NCBI GenBank assembly: GCA_963749825.1
Contig: CAVVOI010000012.1
Location: 248,001-312,000 of the forward strand
From: UBA11865 sp963749825
GTDB taxonomy: Bacteria; Chloroflexota; Anaerolineae; Promineifilales; Promineifilaceae
Reading direction: 5' to 3'
DNA: 64,000 nucleotides
In this document: positions 17,773 to 27,501 of the stretch, one piece after another
How positions within the stretch are numbered: the first letter of the stretch is position 1
Layout: every line of letters starts with the position of its first letter
Position numbers and translations under genes: made by a program
Notes under the pieces: generated by a model
Told to the model about the DNA's origin: nothing
Databases searched by the model: none
What the model saw: the letters and a program-made list of their open reading frames with translations, nothing else

Positions 17773-18963
17773 TCACTCATTCCTCTCATCAAATCCGGCA
17801 GCGGCCAATGTCACTAATAACAGCTGCCCCATACCTTGAGGTAGATAGTTCGGATCCAAGTATTCATCTAATCGGTGTGTATTCGCCGAGCGGGCCAGCC
17901 CGATACAAACCGCCGGTAGACCCAAACTGATGGGTACGTTGGCATCTGTGCTTCCGGACATGAACACAGCATTTTTGAAGCCTACATGTTTTAAGGCTTC
18001 GGCCGCCCACGATGCTGGCGGCGCGTCAGCTGGCAAGCTACCACCCGGCCTGTTTCCTATCTCTTCCATAGTCACAGTGACGTCCTCGCGATTGCCGGCT
18101 TCAGCAACGATCTTCCTGACTGCGGCCGCCAGTTTTTGTAAATTCTCTGAACCGGCAGAGCGGCAATCGATCAAACAACTTGCCGAGGCCGCGATTGTGT
18201 TCACCGAAGTTCCGCCATCGATGACCCCAACGTTGATTGAAGTCTTAGGTCTTGTAGGTATATTAATTTCATCTAGCGCGGTAACTATTCGGCTCAATTG
18301 ATGCACCGCACTGGGTTGTCCATAATCTCCCCAGGAATGTCCTCCAGGAGTGCTCACATCCAGGCGGAAACGGCGGACACCGATAGCTTGGTGAAAGATA
18401 CTACCGAAGGAACCACCTTCCACGACGATGTATGCGGCCGCCTGTCCAAATCGTTTTACGACGGACTTCATCCCAAGTAAATCCCCCAGCCCTTCCTCGC
18501 AAACATTGGCCACGAACCAGATATCAGATGAGGGCAGCAGTTGGCAATCTCTTAAAGTCTCTGCCAATTTCAAGAGGCCTGCAACACCCAGGGCATTATC
18601 TGCCAGTCCTGGCCCGAAGATAATATCTTGGCCTGAATCGCCTCCATTTTCAAAGTATATTGTTAGGTCGGTATCTAATGGAAAGACAGTATCCGTGTGA
18701 GCTGTTATCACAACAGGCGGGCCAATACCCCTTCCCGGCCAACAAGCATAAACATTGTTGATTTCGTCCTGGTAAACATCTTTTAAACCCAGTTCGCTAA
18801 AACTCTGCTCCACGAAATCGGCTCTTAAAGATTCAGAAAAAGTGGGGGCTGCGATTTGTTGAATGGCGATGGCCAAGTCGACGATTTCGCCGCTAGTGTT
18901 AACAAAACCATCCAATGCTTCTTTGACTCGTCGACTCTGGCCGATTTTTCCAATGACACCCAT
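17773..18963 (-). CDS. M20-family metallopeptidase (peptidase T / aminoacylase-like)
   Basis: I start the gene at ATG 18963, two bases after the stop of the small membrane gene, giving 396 aa. Metal ligands and catalytic residues are visible: H and D in ITAHTDTVFP, the bridging D in GLADNALGVAGLL, the EE pair in VCEEGLGDLLG, and the dimerisation-domain block STPGGHSWGD. The enzyme should be a di-zinc exopeptidase or amidohydrolase. The first residues of the longer reading overlap the small gene and are not family-like. It is four bases ahead of the acyl-CoA dehydrogenase. Confidence 0.9.
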   Translation of the reverse strand: MGVIGKIGQSRRVKEALDGFVNTSGEIVDLAIAIQQIAAPTFSESLRADFVEQSFSELGLKDVYQDEINNVYACWPGRGIGPPVVITAHTDTVFPLDTDLTIYFENGGDSGQDIIFGPGLADNALGVAGLLKLAETLRDCQLLPSSDIWFVANVCEEGLGDLLGMKSVVKRFGQAAAYIVVEGGSFGSIFHQAIGVRRFRLDVSTPGGHSWGDYGQPSAVHQLSRIVTALDEINIPTRPKTSINVGVIDGGTSVNTIAASASCLIDCRSAGSENLQKLAAAVRKIVAEAGNREDVTVTMEEIGNRPGGSLPADAPPASWAAEALKHVGFKNAVFMSGSTDANVPISLGLPAVCIGLARSANTHRLDEYLDPNYLPQGMGQLLLVTLAAAGFDERNE

Positions 18964-18965
18964 GG

Positions 18966-19184
18966 CTACCCCAAAGGCCTGATCAGCAGCAAGCCCAGAA
19001 TGGCGAGAATCAGTCCTAGGTGCAATAAGAGATTGGCGTCTACAATCCAATAGCCGAATCCTGGGAAAATCTGGAGTAGGAAGTTTAAGATGATTAGCAG
19101 TAGGCCAATGAGTGGCAACATCCCTGGACGCTTCGCCAGAAATTCGGCCATCTGGTCAACAAACTTATTGATGCGTTCGTCCAT
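18966..19184 (-). CDS. Small two-helix membrane protein (72 aa)
   Basis: ATG 19184 has GGGAG seven bases upstream. The product starts MDERINKFVDQMAEFLAKR, then has two hydrophobic segments (about 24-42, MLPLIGLLLIILNFLLQI, and 48-70). It sits between hflX (14 nt) and the M20 gene (2 nt), so it is translated with both. I do not recognise a family. The good SD, tight spacing and membrane profile support a real gene. Confidence 0.7.
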   Translation of the reverse strand: MDERINKFVDQMAEFLAKRPGMLPLIGLLLIILNFLLQIFPGFGYWIVDANLLLHLGLILAILGLLLIRPLG

Positions 19185-19198
19185 CGGCAATCTCCCGA

Positions 19199-20524
19199 TC
19201 AGGTTTCGGCCTCAACCGAGACCAAGAAGCCTTCAAAGTAGGGTACCAGCCTGTGCGGTAAACGGCCGTAAATCACGGTTCCATCCGCCAGGTGATCCTC
19301 ATCATTGACCTGACCCCTTTCATGAAATAGCGATAATAGGTCGCCCCGGCTGTATGGAATCTTTACCGTCACCTGCTGTAGCTCCCTTTCAATGACTGCC
19401 TCGATTGCCAATAATAAGGAATCGATCCCTTCCCCAGTCAAGGCTGAGATGGGCACAGCCACGCTCGGCAACGTCAATCCCTCTCCAGGATTGATCCCCG
19501 ATTCGAGAAGATCGATCTTGTTTAGAGCAATCACTTCCGGCAAATGGTCGACTTCCATCTCTGCTAAAATATCTTCCACGGATTCAACTTGGGCACTGGC
19601 CTGGGGATGGGTGGCGTCAACCACATGCAAAAGAATATCCGCCTCGGCTATTTCTTCGAGAGTGGCCCTGAAGGCGGCGACGATATCCGGGGGCAGTTTT
19701 TGGATAAATCCGACTGTATCGGTGAACAACACTTCTCGCCCCCCAGGCATGATCACGCGTCGGGTTGTGGGGTCTAATGTTGCGAACAACATATCGGCCG
19801 ATAAGACATCGGCATCACTTATTTGATTCAGCAATGTTGATTTTCCCGAATTCGTATATCCGACGATAGCAACGACCTGAATCTCGGTTTGTTTGCGCTT
19901 TGCCCTGTGACGACCTCTATGGGCGCGAACTGATTCCAATTCGCTTTTCAAGGTTGAAATACGGCGGCCAATTTCGCGTCTATCTACCTCTAGCTGGGTC
20001 TCACCTGGACCACGAAGACCGACGCCGCCACTGGCGCCTCCGGCCCGTCCACCGGCTTGTCTCGCTAAATGGGTCCACATGCGTGTTAGCCGGGGCAATC
20101 GATACTCCAATTGGGCTAGTTCTACCTGTAGTTTACCTTCTCGGGTACTGGCGTGAAGGGCGAAAATATCAAGGATTAAAGTCGTGCGATCGATTATCCT
20201 AATATCATCCCCGAAGGCCTTCTCCAGCTCTCTTTGGTGGCGCGGTAATAATTCCTCATCCATTATGACCAAATCTGCGCCTAATTCGCCGACCAGGACC
20301 TTTATTTCCTCGAGCTTGCCGCTGCCCACATAGGTGGCGCTATCGGGTCTGTTAAGTCGCTGGGCAACCTGGCCCACCACATCCAACCCTGCCGTTTCGG
20401 CAAGACGTGCCAACTCGCTTAAGCTATCTTCCACCGGCAACAAGGGCCGGCTGCCTTTTATCTCTACCCCAACAAGGAATGCTTTCTCCTGGGGTGCCTT
20501 TGTCTCATATAGTTGGCTATTGAT
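19199..20524 (-). CDS. hflX: GTPase HflX, apparently starting at AUC
   Basis: HflX splits stalled 70S ribosomes. The N-terminal HflX domain is followed by the glycine-rich GGRAGGASGGVGLRGPGE region and a G domain with VGYTNSGKST (G1), DTVGFIQKLPP (G3) and NKIDL (G4). The first ATG/GTG/TTG start in frame is TTG 20443, but conserved HflX sequence (KAFLVGVEIKG) lies before it in the same frame. Reading back, a clean CGGAGG Shine-Dalgarno sits five bases from an ATC codon at 20524, giving a 441-aa protein starting I/M-NSQLYETKAPQE. No ATG, GTG or TTG exists in frame between the upstream stop and 20443. Either AUC is used, or an ATG has mutated or been misread. Confidence 0.9.
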   Translation of the reverse strand: MNSQLYETKAPQEKAFLVGVEIKGSRPLLPVEDSLSELARLAETAGLDVVGQVAQRLNRPDSATYVGSGKLEEIKVLVGELGADLVIMDEELLPRHQRELEKAFGDDIRIIDRTTLILDIFALHASTREGKLQVELAQLEYRLPRLTRMWTHLARQAGGRAGGASGGVGLRGPGETQLEVDRREIGRRISTLKSELESVRAHRGRHRAKRKQTEIQVVAIVGYTNSGKSTLLNQISDADVLSADMLFATLDPTTRRVIMPGGREVLFTDTVGFIQKLPPDIVAAFRATLEEIAEADILLHVVDATHPQASAQVESVEDILAEMEVDHLPEVIALNKIDLLESGINPGEGLTLPSVAVPISALTGEGIDSLLLAIEAVIERELQQVTVKIPYSRGDLLSLFHERGQVNDEDHLADGTVIYGRLPHRLVPYFEGFLVSVEAET

Positions 20525-20556
20525 CTTGACCTCCGAAATCGATAGACATGGCTTTC

Positions 20557-22176
20557 TTAATCAACCAGACCGCTGATCTTCATCGCACGCGGGTATTCGA
20601 CTAAGAAATCATAGCTGATAGCACGTTCTTGACCAGGGCTAAATGACAATTGCCATTCAAAGAGATTCAGATCGGACCGCTCGGCCGGTTCAGGTGCGAC
20701 ACTCAGCAACTTGACTTTGATTTCCTCATGTCGCGCTACAGGGATATGATCTCGAACTTCGACGTCGATTTCCGTTGGCAATAGATTATGTATCTCAATC
20801 TTATAGCCGTACTGCAATTGTCTTCTGTCACGGAGTCGTTTTTTATCTACCTCACGGCGAACCAATTCGCGTTCTATGGTGACGCGTTCTTCTACACCGA
20901 TTAATAACTCAATTTCTTCACCTGCGGCAATGTATCCCAACCTGATCGATCCGACGAAATCATGCTCGACGAAAAGGCTTGCCGGTCCAGGCAACATTGG
21001 GCCGGTGCCAGAGTTAGTCGCCTTTACCCGACGGTAGACAGCATCAGTATGTTTCGGTATGGTCAGATAATCGCGTTTTGGCTCGAGGTATGATTCGCTT
21101 ACTGTCACTTTACGGGTTGAACCATCCCCGGGAATATCATTAGCTCCGGACACTTTGTAAGTGATTATCGCATTTCGTTCTTGTACTTCCGCCAATGCGT
21201 ACGAGGCTTCCTCTTCTAACAAAGCAGCCGGTTCGGGGGCCATGTCGGCCATGACATCTGCTTCGGCCGATGTCGCTGCGAGCGACATAGGCCTGCTACT
21301 CTGGGCCATGGCCCGACGAGGCATTATCTCGGGTGGTCTATACTCATCTACATACCAGGGCTTGAGATCTGGAGCGCGCTGACTTAAGGCCGGCCTGGCA
21401 GTCGAGACGTGCAATACCACGCCATTCCAATCCTGGCCCGTCCGCTGGTAGATCTCTGCAAGATGGGTGATGGTTAGTTTTTCGACCTCGCCCTCTTCAG
21501 TCAGTCGCACATCGTACAATGGTTGCCATCCGGCTTGATTCACGACATAGGTGATTTCAGGCTTGAAAGTCCCTCCGGACAGCGCCTCTGTTTCAACGAT
21601 TACCTGGTAACGCTCCTTCGGCCGGGCTGTCATTAACTCACGCAACTCACGCTGTAACTTGTCTAGCCGATTCTGTACTTCACGTTTTTGCTTATTCAAT
21701 CGCCTTGATGCCTGCCGCAACTCTAGATCTTGTTCTTTCAGAAATCCGGTCAGGGTCAGCTGATCCTCGACTTTGGTTCTTCCCAATGCCAGGCCACGGG
21801 CAAATTGTTCACTGGCTTGTCTAAGACCCTCGAGGTATCTTCCTTGGGCTTTCATCACCTCTTGCTCGTCAACTAGCGCTTTAAGATCATCTTCAACTTC
21901 CAATATCTCATCTTCCAGTTGGCGTGCCTTGGCCTGGGGTGTTCGTTCATAATGAGCGCGCCTGATGTCAACGTTCAGCAAACGCACCTTGGCTTCTCCC
22001 TTTCCACCCATGCGAACTGATTCAGGCACAAGCACCAATGGCAAATCCTCAAATACGATCTTTTGTCGGCCTGGTTTTAGCTCCAGCTTACCTGCCAGGC
22101 TAACCCGAGCTTGATCAGGATAAACAGTCACTTCATGTACTTTTACATCCAATACTTGATTCACGACTTCTGTCAT
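20557..22176 (-). CDS. DUF4140/DUF4139 (mucoidy inhibitor MuiA-like) protein
   Basis: The 539-aa protein has an N-terminal DUF4140 region (VHEVTVYPDQARVSLAGK), a long coiled coil (about 95-195, rich in E, L, K, R) and a C-terminal DUF4139 beta domain (about 205-539) ending in YDFLVEYPRAMKI. No signal peptide is seen, so it should be cytosolic. The molecular function of the family is unknown. The ATG at 22176 overlaps the M28 peptidase stop by four bases; hflX follows 32 nt after its stop. Confidence 0.85.
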   Translation of the reverse strand: MTEVVNQVLDVKVHEVTVYPDQARVSLAGKLELKPGRQKIVFEDLPLVLVPESVRMGGKGEAKVRLLNVDIRRAHYERTPQAKARQLEDEILEVEDDLKALVDEQEVMKAQGRYLEGLRQASEQFARGLALGRTKVEDQLTLTGFLKEQDLELRQASRRLNKQKREVQNRLDKLQRELRELMTARPKERYQVIVETEALSGGTFKPEITYVVNQAGWQPLYDVRLTEEGEVEKLTITHLAEIYQRTGQDWNGVVLHVSTARPALSQRAPDLKPWYVDEYRPPEIMPRRAMAQSSRPMSLAATSAEADVMADMAPEPAALLEEEASYALAEVQERNAIITYKVSGANDIPGDGSTRKVTVSESYLEPKRDYLTIPKHTDAVYRRVKATNSGTGPMLPGPASLFVEHDFVGSIRLGYIAAGEEIELLIGVEERVTIERELVRREVDKKRLRDRRQLQYGYKIEIHNLLPTEIDVEVRDHIPVARHEEIKVKLLSVAPEPAERSDLNLFEWQLSFSPGQERAISYDFLVEYPRAMKISGLVD

Positions 22177-23174
22177 CGCTCTCCCATTCCTTCCAGCCAG
22201 GTCTCGAGCGTCCGGCCAACACGCTCAAGGCTTTCTGGGCTGGCTTTATCAGCGGTATCTTCCACCGTATGCCAATAAGCATAATCAAAATCGATGATAT
22301 CCACGACCGGTATACCGCGGCGGGCAAAAGGCACGTGATCGTCGATCATCGTATGGCGATCTTCGGGGATGAAATAATCTTGATATCCCAGGCTGGCTGC
22401 GAGTTCCCAGAGTTCATCCCTCAATTCAGGATTAGAGTTGCCTTCATAGTAGAGCTGTTGATCTGCATCGCCGATCATATCTACCAGGATCATGGCTTCT
22501 GGGGTTATATTTAAGCTATTGGCCATAACTGTCGAACCGACGATCCAGTCAAAACCGGGAATGCCGCCGCTGCCATTATCTTCAATGTCAAAAAATGCAA
22601 GCCAAATTTCTTTGTCTACATTTTCGATATCGAGAGTTCGGGCCAATTCTAACAGCACAGCCACTCCACTTGCACCGTCAACGGCGCCGGGAACGGCTTC
22701 GACGCTGTCAGGCGTTTGATCGGCGATCTTGCGAGTATCATAATGAGCTCCGATAATGATCACCGGTCCGGAACCGGCGTTTGCCCGGCCTACAATGTTT
22801 CGGCCGACGATCCCCTGATAATCAAATTCTTGTTCCGCAACTTCCCATTCAAGAGATTCCAATTGTTCGATGATATAGTCGCCAGTTGCCGCATGTTCGG
22901 GGCTGCCAGGCCATCTAGGACCGAAAGCCATCTGATCGAGCAAGAATTGGAAGGAATTGGACCCGTCAAATATCACCGGCACAAATGGAGTCACAGTTGG
23001 TTCAAATGTCGGTGTTGGATATTCAGCCTGAACGTTTGCAGATGAGGGAATTACCGGAGAACTGCATGCCGTCAAAGCGACCAAAATAATTCCAGTCACT
23101 ACCATCCAAAATCCTAATACAGAGTGGATGCGTTGGCGAAGGAAAGTCGCCATACTAACCTGAATATTATCCAT
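22173..23174 (-). CDS. M28-family zinc aminopeptidase, probable lipoprotein
   Basis: A signal sequence ending in the lipobox LTAC (Cys in VALTACSS) is followed by a Pro/Thr linker and an M28 domain. Metal ligands are visible as IIGAHYDT (His, Asp), GAVDGASGVAV (bridging Asp), FDIEDNGSGG (acid), LVDMIGD and a late His in YWHTVEDTADK. Members include aminopeptidases and glutaminyl cyclases. It is expected on the outer face of the membrane. The start is uncertain between ATG 23174 and ATG 23153 (the latter gives a more compact signal peptide). It lies seven bases after trmFO. Confidence 0.88.
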   Translation of the reverse strand: MDNIQVSMATFLRQRIHSVLGFWMVVTGIILVALTACSSPVIPSSANVQAEYPTPTFEPTVTPFVPVIFDGSNSFQFLLDQMAFGPRWPGSPEHAATGDYIIEQLESLEWEVAEQEFDYQGIVGRNIVGRANAGSGPVIIIGAHYDTRKIADQTPDSVEAVPGAVDGASGVAVLLELARTLDIENVDKEIWLAFFDIEDNGSGGIPGFDWIVGSTVMANSLNITPEAMILVDMIGDADQQLYYEGNSNPELRDELWELAASLGYQDYFIPEDRHTMIDDHVPFARRGIPVVDIIDFDYAYWHTVEDTADKASPESLERVGRTLETWLEGMGER

Positions 23175-23181
23175 CGACACG

Positions 23182-24558
23182 TTAATCACTGCTTTCCGGA
23201 AGCAGAGCACCTAACTCGGCGGCATGCCGGTCAAACTTGACTCGTCGTTCACGAGCGAAACGGCGCAAGGAAGTTAAGGCCCGTTCGCTATAATAACGAT
23301 AGCGATCGGCCTTCGATAACCGTTGTTCAGGCGCTGTAAATAGACCAAAATTGGCTTTCATCGGCTGAAATGATTTTGCTTGGGCATGTGTAACGTAATG
23401 GCACAGGGCGCCTATCATGGTTTTTGTTGGAAATATCAGTGGGTGCTCACCTGTTAACAGTCGGGCAGCATTGATCCCTGCCACCAAACCTGACGCGACA
23501 TTTCCTACATAGCCCTCCACGCCGACGATCTGACCGGCAAAAAACAGATCCGACCGGCCCCTATACTGCATCGTCGGCTGCAGCAGTTCAGGGGAATTAA
23601 TGTAGGTGTTTCTATGCATCATGCCATAACGCATGAATTCTGCATTCTGTAAACCGGGTATCAATCGCAACACCCGTCGCTGCTCACCCCAGCGAAGGTT
23701 GGTTTGAAAGCCAACGACATTATACAGAGTGCCGGCCAGGTTATCTTGGCGCAATTGAACTACCGCATAAGGTTTGTCACCAGTTCGGGGATCGATCAGT
23801 CCAACAGGTCTCATGGGACCGAAACGCAATGCATCTTGATTGCGCCTGGCCATCACCTCAACAGGCAAACAACCCTCAAAGAAAGAAGCATCCTCCTGTT
23901 CAAAATCTCGTAACTCGATCTGCTCGGCCGAATCTAGCGCCTGGAAGAATCGTATATACTCATCCTGGTCCATGGGGCAATTGATATAATCCCCGACTAT
24001 TTGGGAACCGTCCTCATAACGAGAAGCTCGAAAAGCGATGGCCAAATCAATTGACTCATAGCTAACAATGGGCGAGAGCGCATCGTAAAAATAGAGATGA
24101 TTTTGCCCCGATAGGCGGCCGATTTCACCAGCCAGCGCGTTTGAAGTCAGTGGACCACTAGCGATGATACATGGCGAATCAGGCAAAGTCGTAGCTTCCT
24201 GTCGAATGATTTTGATGTTTGCGTGATTTGAAATCTTATCAGTCACCAACTCGGCGAATCGCTCGCGATCGACGGCCAATGAGGAACCGGCCGGAACGGC
24301 GGTCGCTTCAGCGCAAGCCAGCACCATCGAACCCAACCCTTTGAGTTCGGCCTTCAATAAGCCCGGCGCCTTGTGGACCAAAGCCGATCCCAGCGAATTG
24401 CTACAAACAAGTTCCGCCAAGTTCTTTGATACGTGAGCCGGTGTAGTCTTTTCCGGCCGCATCTCAAACAATTTTACATTGAGGCCAAGTTCGGCCGCCT
24501 GCCAGGCTGCTTCCGTGCCGGCTAATCCCCCACCGATTATTATCAGATCGTTATCCAT
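23182..24558 (-). CDS. trmFO: Methylenetetrahydrofolate-tRNA-(uracil-5-)-methyltransferase TrmFO
   Basis: The 458-aa flavoprotein begins with the dinucleotide-binding motif IIGGGLAGTEAAWQAAELG and the TrmFO-specific LVCSNSLGS. It has EGCLPVEVMARR with the second conserved Cys and ends in the RYYSERAL region. TrmFO makes m5U54 in the tRNA T-loop with methylenetetrahydrofolate and FADH2. It is the first gene of the seven-gene minus-strand run ending with the acyl-CoA dehydrogenase. Confidence 0.96.
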   Translation of the reverse strand: MDNDLIIIGGGLAGTEAAWQAAELGLNVKLFEMRPEKTTPAHVSKNLAELVCSNSLGSALVHKAPGLLKAELKGLGSMVLACAEATAVPAGSSLAVDRERFAELVTDKISNHANIKIIRQEATTLPDSPCIIASGPLTSNALAGEIGRLSGQNHLYFYDALSPIVSYESIDLAIAFRASRYEDGSQIVGDYINCPMDQDEYIRFFQALDSAEQIELRDFEQEDASFFEGCLPVEVMARRNQDALRFGPMRPVGLIDPRTGDKPYAVVQLRQDNLAGTLYNVVGFQTNLRWGEQRRVLRLIPGLQNAEFMRYGMMHRNTYINSPELLQPTMQYRGRSDLFFAGQIVGVEGYVGNVASGLVAGINAARLLTGEHPLIFPTKTMIGALCHYVTHAQAKSFQPMKANFGLFTAPEQRLSKADRYRYYSERALTSLRRFARERRVKFDRHAAELGALLPESSD

Positions 24559-24654
24559 AAATTAATTCTAGCACAACGGAAAGTCATGGCATGCTTCTAC
24601 AATGACTGATACGGTTTCCAGTTTGTCTAGCCATCTCAAATGGGATCAATAGGC

Positions 24655-25173
24655 TCAATCTAGGGGATTTGATTCGCTCGATTTGACCAATTGGTCATGT
24701 ATTCGCTGGGCATGATCATCATTCGGATTGGCCTTTATTGCTTGTTGGAACCAATATCTTGCTTTGTCGTACTCATTTCGGTCCCGGTAGATCAGTCCCA
24801 GATTGTAGGCAACATTCGGCGCGGCCGGATTGATAGCTAGAGCGTGCTTGAAGGCCGTGATCGCTCGCAGTTGATCTTCGTCTCGCGCCAGGACAGGATT
24901 ACCCAGGTAGGCCGCTCCAAGATTTGTCCAGACCATGATGTTATCCGGCGATTGCAGGCTCAGAGGTTCCAAAATTGCGACGGCTCTCTTAAAGCGTTTG
25001 GTAAGGATGTATGCGCCGCTGAGGTTTAGTGCCGCGTCCAAGTGATTGGTATCTAAATCGTGAGCTTGCTCGAGCAGCGGCAAAGACGCTTCAGCCCTCC
25101 CTCGATGAAGCAAATTAGATCCGGATCGAAACAGCTCTTCGAATTCTAGCCGGTCATTATCAGAATCGTGCAT
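24655..25173 (-). CDS. TPR-repeat protein
   Basis: The 172-aa protein is made almost wholly of about four tetratricopeptide repeats (for example NLSGAYILTKRFKRAVAILEPL and YNLGLIYRDRNEYDKARYWF). No signal peptide or membrane segment is seen, so it is likely a cytosolic scaffold. The gene lies about 105 nt after the gluzincin gene on the same strand, possibly the last gene of the HEAT-AEC-gluzincin run. Confidence 0.82.
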   Translation of the reverse strand: MHDSDNDRLEFEELFRSGSNLLHRGRAEASLPLLEQAHDLDTNHLDAALNLSGAYILTKRFKRAVAILEPLSLQSPDNIMVWTNLGAAYLGNPVLARDEDQLRAITAFKHALAINPAAPNVAYNLGLIYRDRNEYDKARYWFQQAIKANPNDDHAQRIHDQLVKSSESNPLD

Positions 25174-25279
25174 AAGTTCTTACCTTAACCATTCGACTCC
25201 CTGACCGTTATAGGTTACACAACCGGCGGGAAGAATTAACGACATCAAAAGTATAACTACCGGGGATCAATCAAAACGA

Positions 25280-26581
25280 TTACGCTTTTGCTTTAGGCAG
25301 GCCAAAGAAAAAGAGACTCATCAGTATGAATCCGACGACAATGGCGACAATAATGAATCCACCGTGGCGCCAAAGTCTCTCGGGCGCTGATTGAGGCGAT
25401 AAGCTATCGAGCCATTCCTGGTTTAATTCCTCCAATGTAAGCCCAAGCACCCTAGTGGTGATGGTCTGGCAATCTGCTCCATCGGCGACGGCTCGAATCA
25501 TCTGATTTAAAGCGTTATTGCCATATACATCTTGAATATAATGCACAAGTGAAACGCTTTGAGCGTAAGCCAAGATGGCGCTACGACTATCGTTATCAAA
25601 GGTCCGGCAAAGTTCGTCCAAAGGGATCGTAGTTCCCGAAATAACTGACTCATTCAAGATTGAATCGTAATTACCATTGGCGCCGCTCTCAAAAAAAGTT
25701 GCCAGGCCCTCTTCAAACCACAGGGGAATCATTTCGTAATTCGCGCCAAGTGCCTCGTAGAGGAGCAAGTGAGTTAGCTCATGTGGAATTGACTGCTCCA
25801 GTTCAACAGCGGCGGTTCGCGGATTCGTGGCCGAGACCAAGATCACGCCTAGCTCTGGGTGAGCATGAGCGCCAACCCAATTCCGGCCGGTTAAACGGAG
25901 CGCCGCTTGGAGGTCATCGGCTGACGGATACACGAAAACCCGTAGAGGCTTTGGGGGGTCGAAGGGAATCAACAGTTGTTGCCCCGGCAGCGATTCGGTT
26001 AACGCATCCATGGCCGCCTGGCCAACGCCAGCCTCCTCTCCGGTCCAATGGACGATAACGTCGTCCCGTTCCAATTCGTTCCAGGAGTATTGCGTGTCCA
26101 CATAATCCACCTGTTCATCTGGCGCCCTGTAAACGGTGCCGTCCTCATCTTCCAACCACCACCAATAGGTTACGGTTGTAAATGGGGCCAATCGGTACTG
26201 GGTTAAGTCGATGGATTGTTTTGCGGATACAATTTTTCCAGGTTCTATTTGAATATCAGAAGACAGCGTATGTGGAAGTTCCGGGGCACTAACAAATAAG
26301 GTGACTTTTTCGATAGGGGTATCGCTCTCGGCCTCGATGCTGAAGTGCATTACTTGCCCAAATTGGTAGTCTGCATCACTTTTGACAGTAATATTTGTGC
26401 TTTCTTGGGCTAATACTGGACCGGCAAAGGTTAAAACAAAAATGACACTAGGCAATAGAAACAATTGTAGACCAAGTACCCTTCCAACATAGGCTAGAAT
26501 CAGCTTAATTGATCCGCTGACATCGAAGAACGGCTGGTTAGATAAACCTGTTTCCAAGAAGTTGGCGAGTTTATATTTCAT
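25280..26581 (-). CDS. Membrane-anchored gluzincin (peptidase MA-like)
   Basis: The 433-aa protein has a membrane or signal segment (about 40-58), a beta-rich extracellular region, and a gluzincin domain with HELTH (zinc ligands and base) and the downstream Glu in WFEEGLATFFE. A C-terminal helix (about 408-428) is followed by a short PKAKA tail. It should be a surface metallopeptidase anchored at the outer side. The ATG overlaps the stop of the AEC gene by four bases. Confidence 0.86.
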   Translation of the reverse strand: MKYKLANFLETGLSNQPFFDVSGSIKLILAYVGRVLGLQLFLLPSVIFVLTFAGPVLAQESTNITVKSDADYQFGQVMHFSIEAESDTPIEKVTLFVSAPELPHTLSSDIQIEPGKIVSAKQSIDLTQYRLAPFTTVTYWWWLEDEDGTVYRAPDEQVDYVDTQYSWNELERDDVIVHWTGEEAGVGQAAMDALTESLPGQQLLIPFDPPKPLRVFVYPSADDLQAALRLTGRNWVGAHAHPELGVILVSATNPRTAAVELEQSIPHELTHLLLYEALGANYEMIPLWFEEGLATFFESGANGNYDSILNESVISGTTIPLDELCRTFDNDSRSAILAYAQSVSLVHYIQDVYGNNALNQMIRAVADGADCQTITTRVLGLTLEELNQEWLDSLSPQSAPERLWRHGGFIIVAIVVGFILMSLFFFGLPKAKA

Positions 26582-27489
26582 AATGATAACACCGTGATCA
26601 CCAAGGGAATCGTGATCGCGCTCAACAAAGTGGAAAGGACAACGGTACTGGTAACCAGGCCCGGTCGAACGTTAAATTCGGTCGCTATAACCGTCATAAT
26701 TACAGCAGTAGGCATACTCGCCTCGATTATCGACGTCGCCCGACTCAAACCCTGTAATCCTAGCAAACCGGCAACGATAACGGCGACTGCGGGAGCGACA
26801 AGCAGTCGAATTAACGAAGCCGGTATGGCCAGCTTTACACGCGTGATACTTTTAAGATCGGCGATTTGCATACCAAGGACCACCAACATAACCGGAATCG
26901 CGCCAGCCGCCATTAGGTCGATACTCCGCATGATCGGATTAGGAATGGGGATCTTCAGCGAATAAATGATGATGGCCAAAATAACGGCATAAAATGCCGG
27001 TAACCGCACCAGACGCTTGAGGCTATCGCGCCAGCTCGCTTGTCCCATCGAAGCAATCAAGATACCCAAAGTAAACACCAAGATGGTACTGGTGATGTAA
27101 TAAACGGAAGCTCTTGCCAGGCCATCATCGCCGTACCGCAAATTGTTCAGCGTCAACCCGAAGTTTCCACTATTCACAAACATTACTACAAGAAGCATGG
27201 CAATAGTATCTATTCGGGACAATTTGATCAACCTACTGATTACCAGCATGATCAATCCCATGAGCAGGGTGACGATAATGGAAAATGTAGCAAGCTGGAG
27301 GAACTCCCTACCGGGTAAGCTCGAGTTGACTAGAGCTGAAAAAACTAAAGCCGGGGAAAACGCGTAAAAAACCAGGCTTGAGAGGGTCTTCTTGTCTAAA
27401 CCTAAACCGGCCCGTAACCCATAACCTATCGAGGCTACGAGAAAAATGGGCACAATGTTATTTAGGAATACTTCAAAAAAACCACTCAC
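26578..27489 (-). CDS. AEC-family (auxin efflux carrier-like) transporter
   Basis: The 303-aa protein has about ten hydrophobic helices with a typical AEC opening (NNIVPIFLVASIGYGLRAGL) and PxxxxxSALVNS-like segment (SPALVFSALVNSSLP). Bacterial members move malate, malonate or similar organic acids; the substrate here cannot be predicted. The gene starts at GTG 27489, 12 nt after the HEAT gene, without an obvious SD, and is coupled by a 4-nt overlap to the gluzincin gene. Confidence 0.86.
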   Translation of the reverse strand: MSGFFEVFLNNIVPIFLVASIGYGLRAGLGLDKKTLSSLVFYAFSPALVFSALVNSSLPGREFLQLATFSIIVTLLMGLIMLVISRLIKLSRIDTIAMLLVVMFVNSGNFGLTLNNLRYGDDGLARASVYYITSTILVFTLGILIASMGQASWRDSLKRLVRLPAFYAVILAIIIYSLKIPIPNPIMRSIDLMAAGAIPVMLVVLGMQIADLKSITRVKLAIPASLIRLLVAPAVAVIVAGLLGLQGLSRATSIIEASMPTAVIMTVIATEFNVRPGLVTSTVVLSTLLSAITIPLVITVLSL

Positions 27490-27501
27490 AAAATAAGCCG
27501 T

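Noticed and set aside
25660..26058. A 132-codon basic plus-strand frame
   Set aside because: Antisense to the gluzincin gene; Arg/Pro-rich shadow without a start signal.
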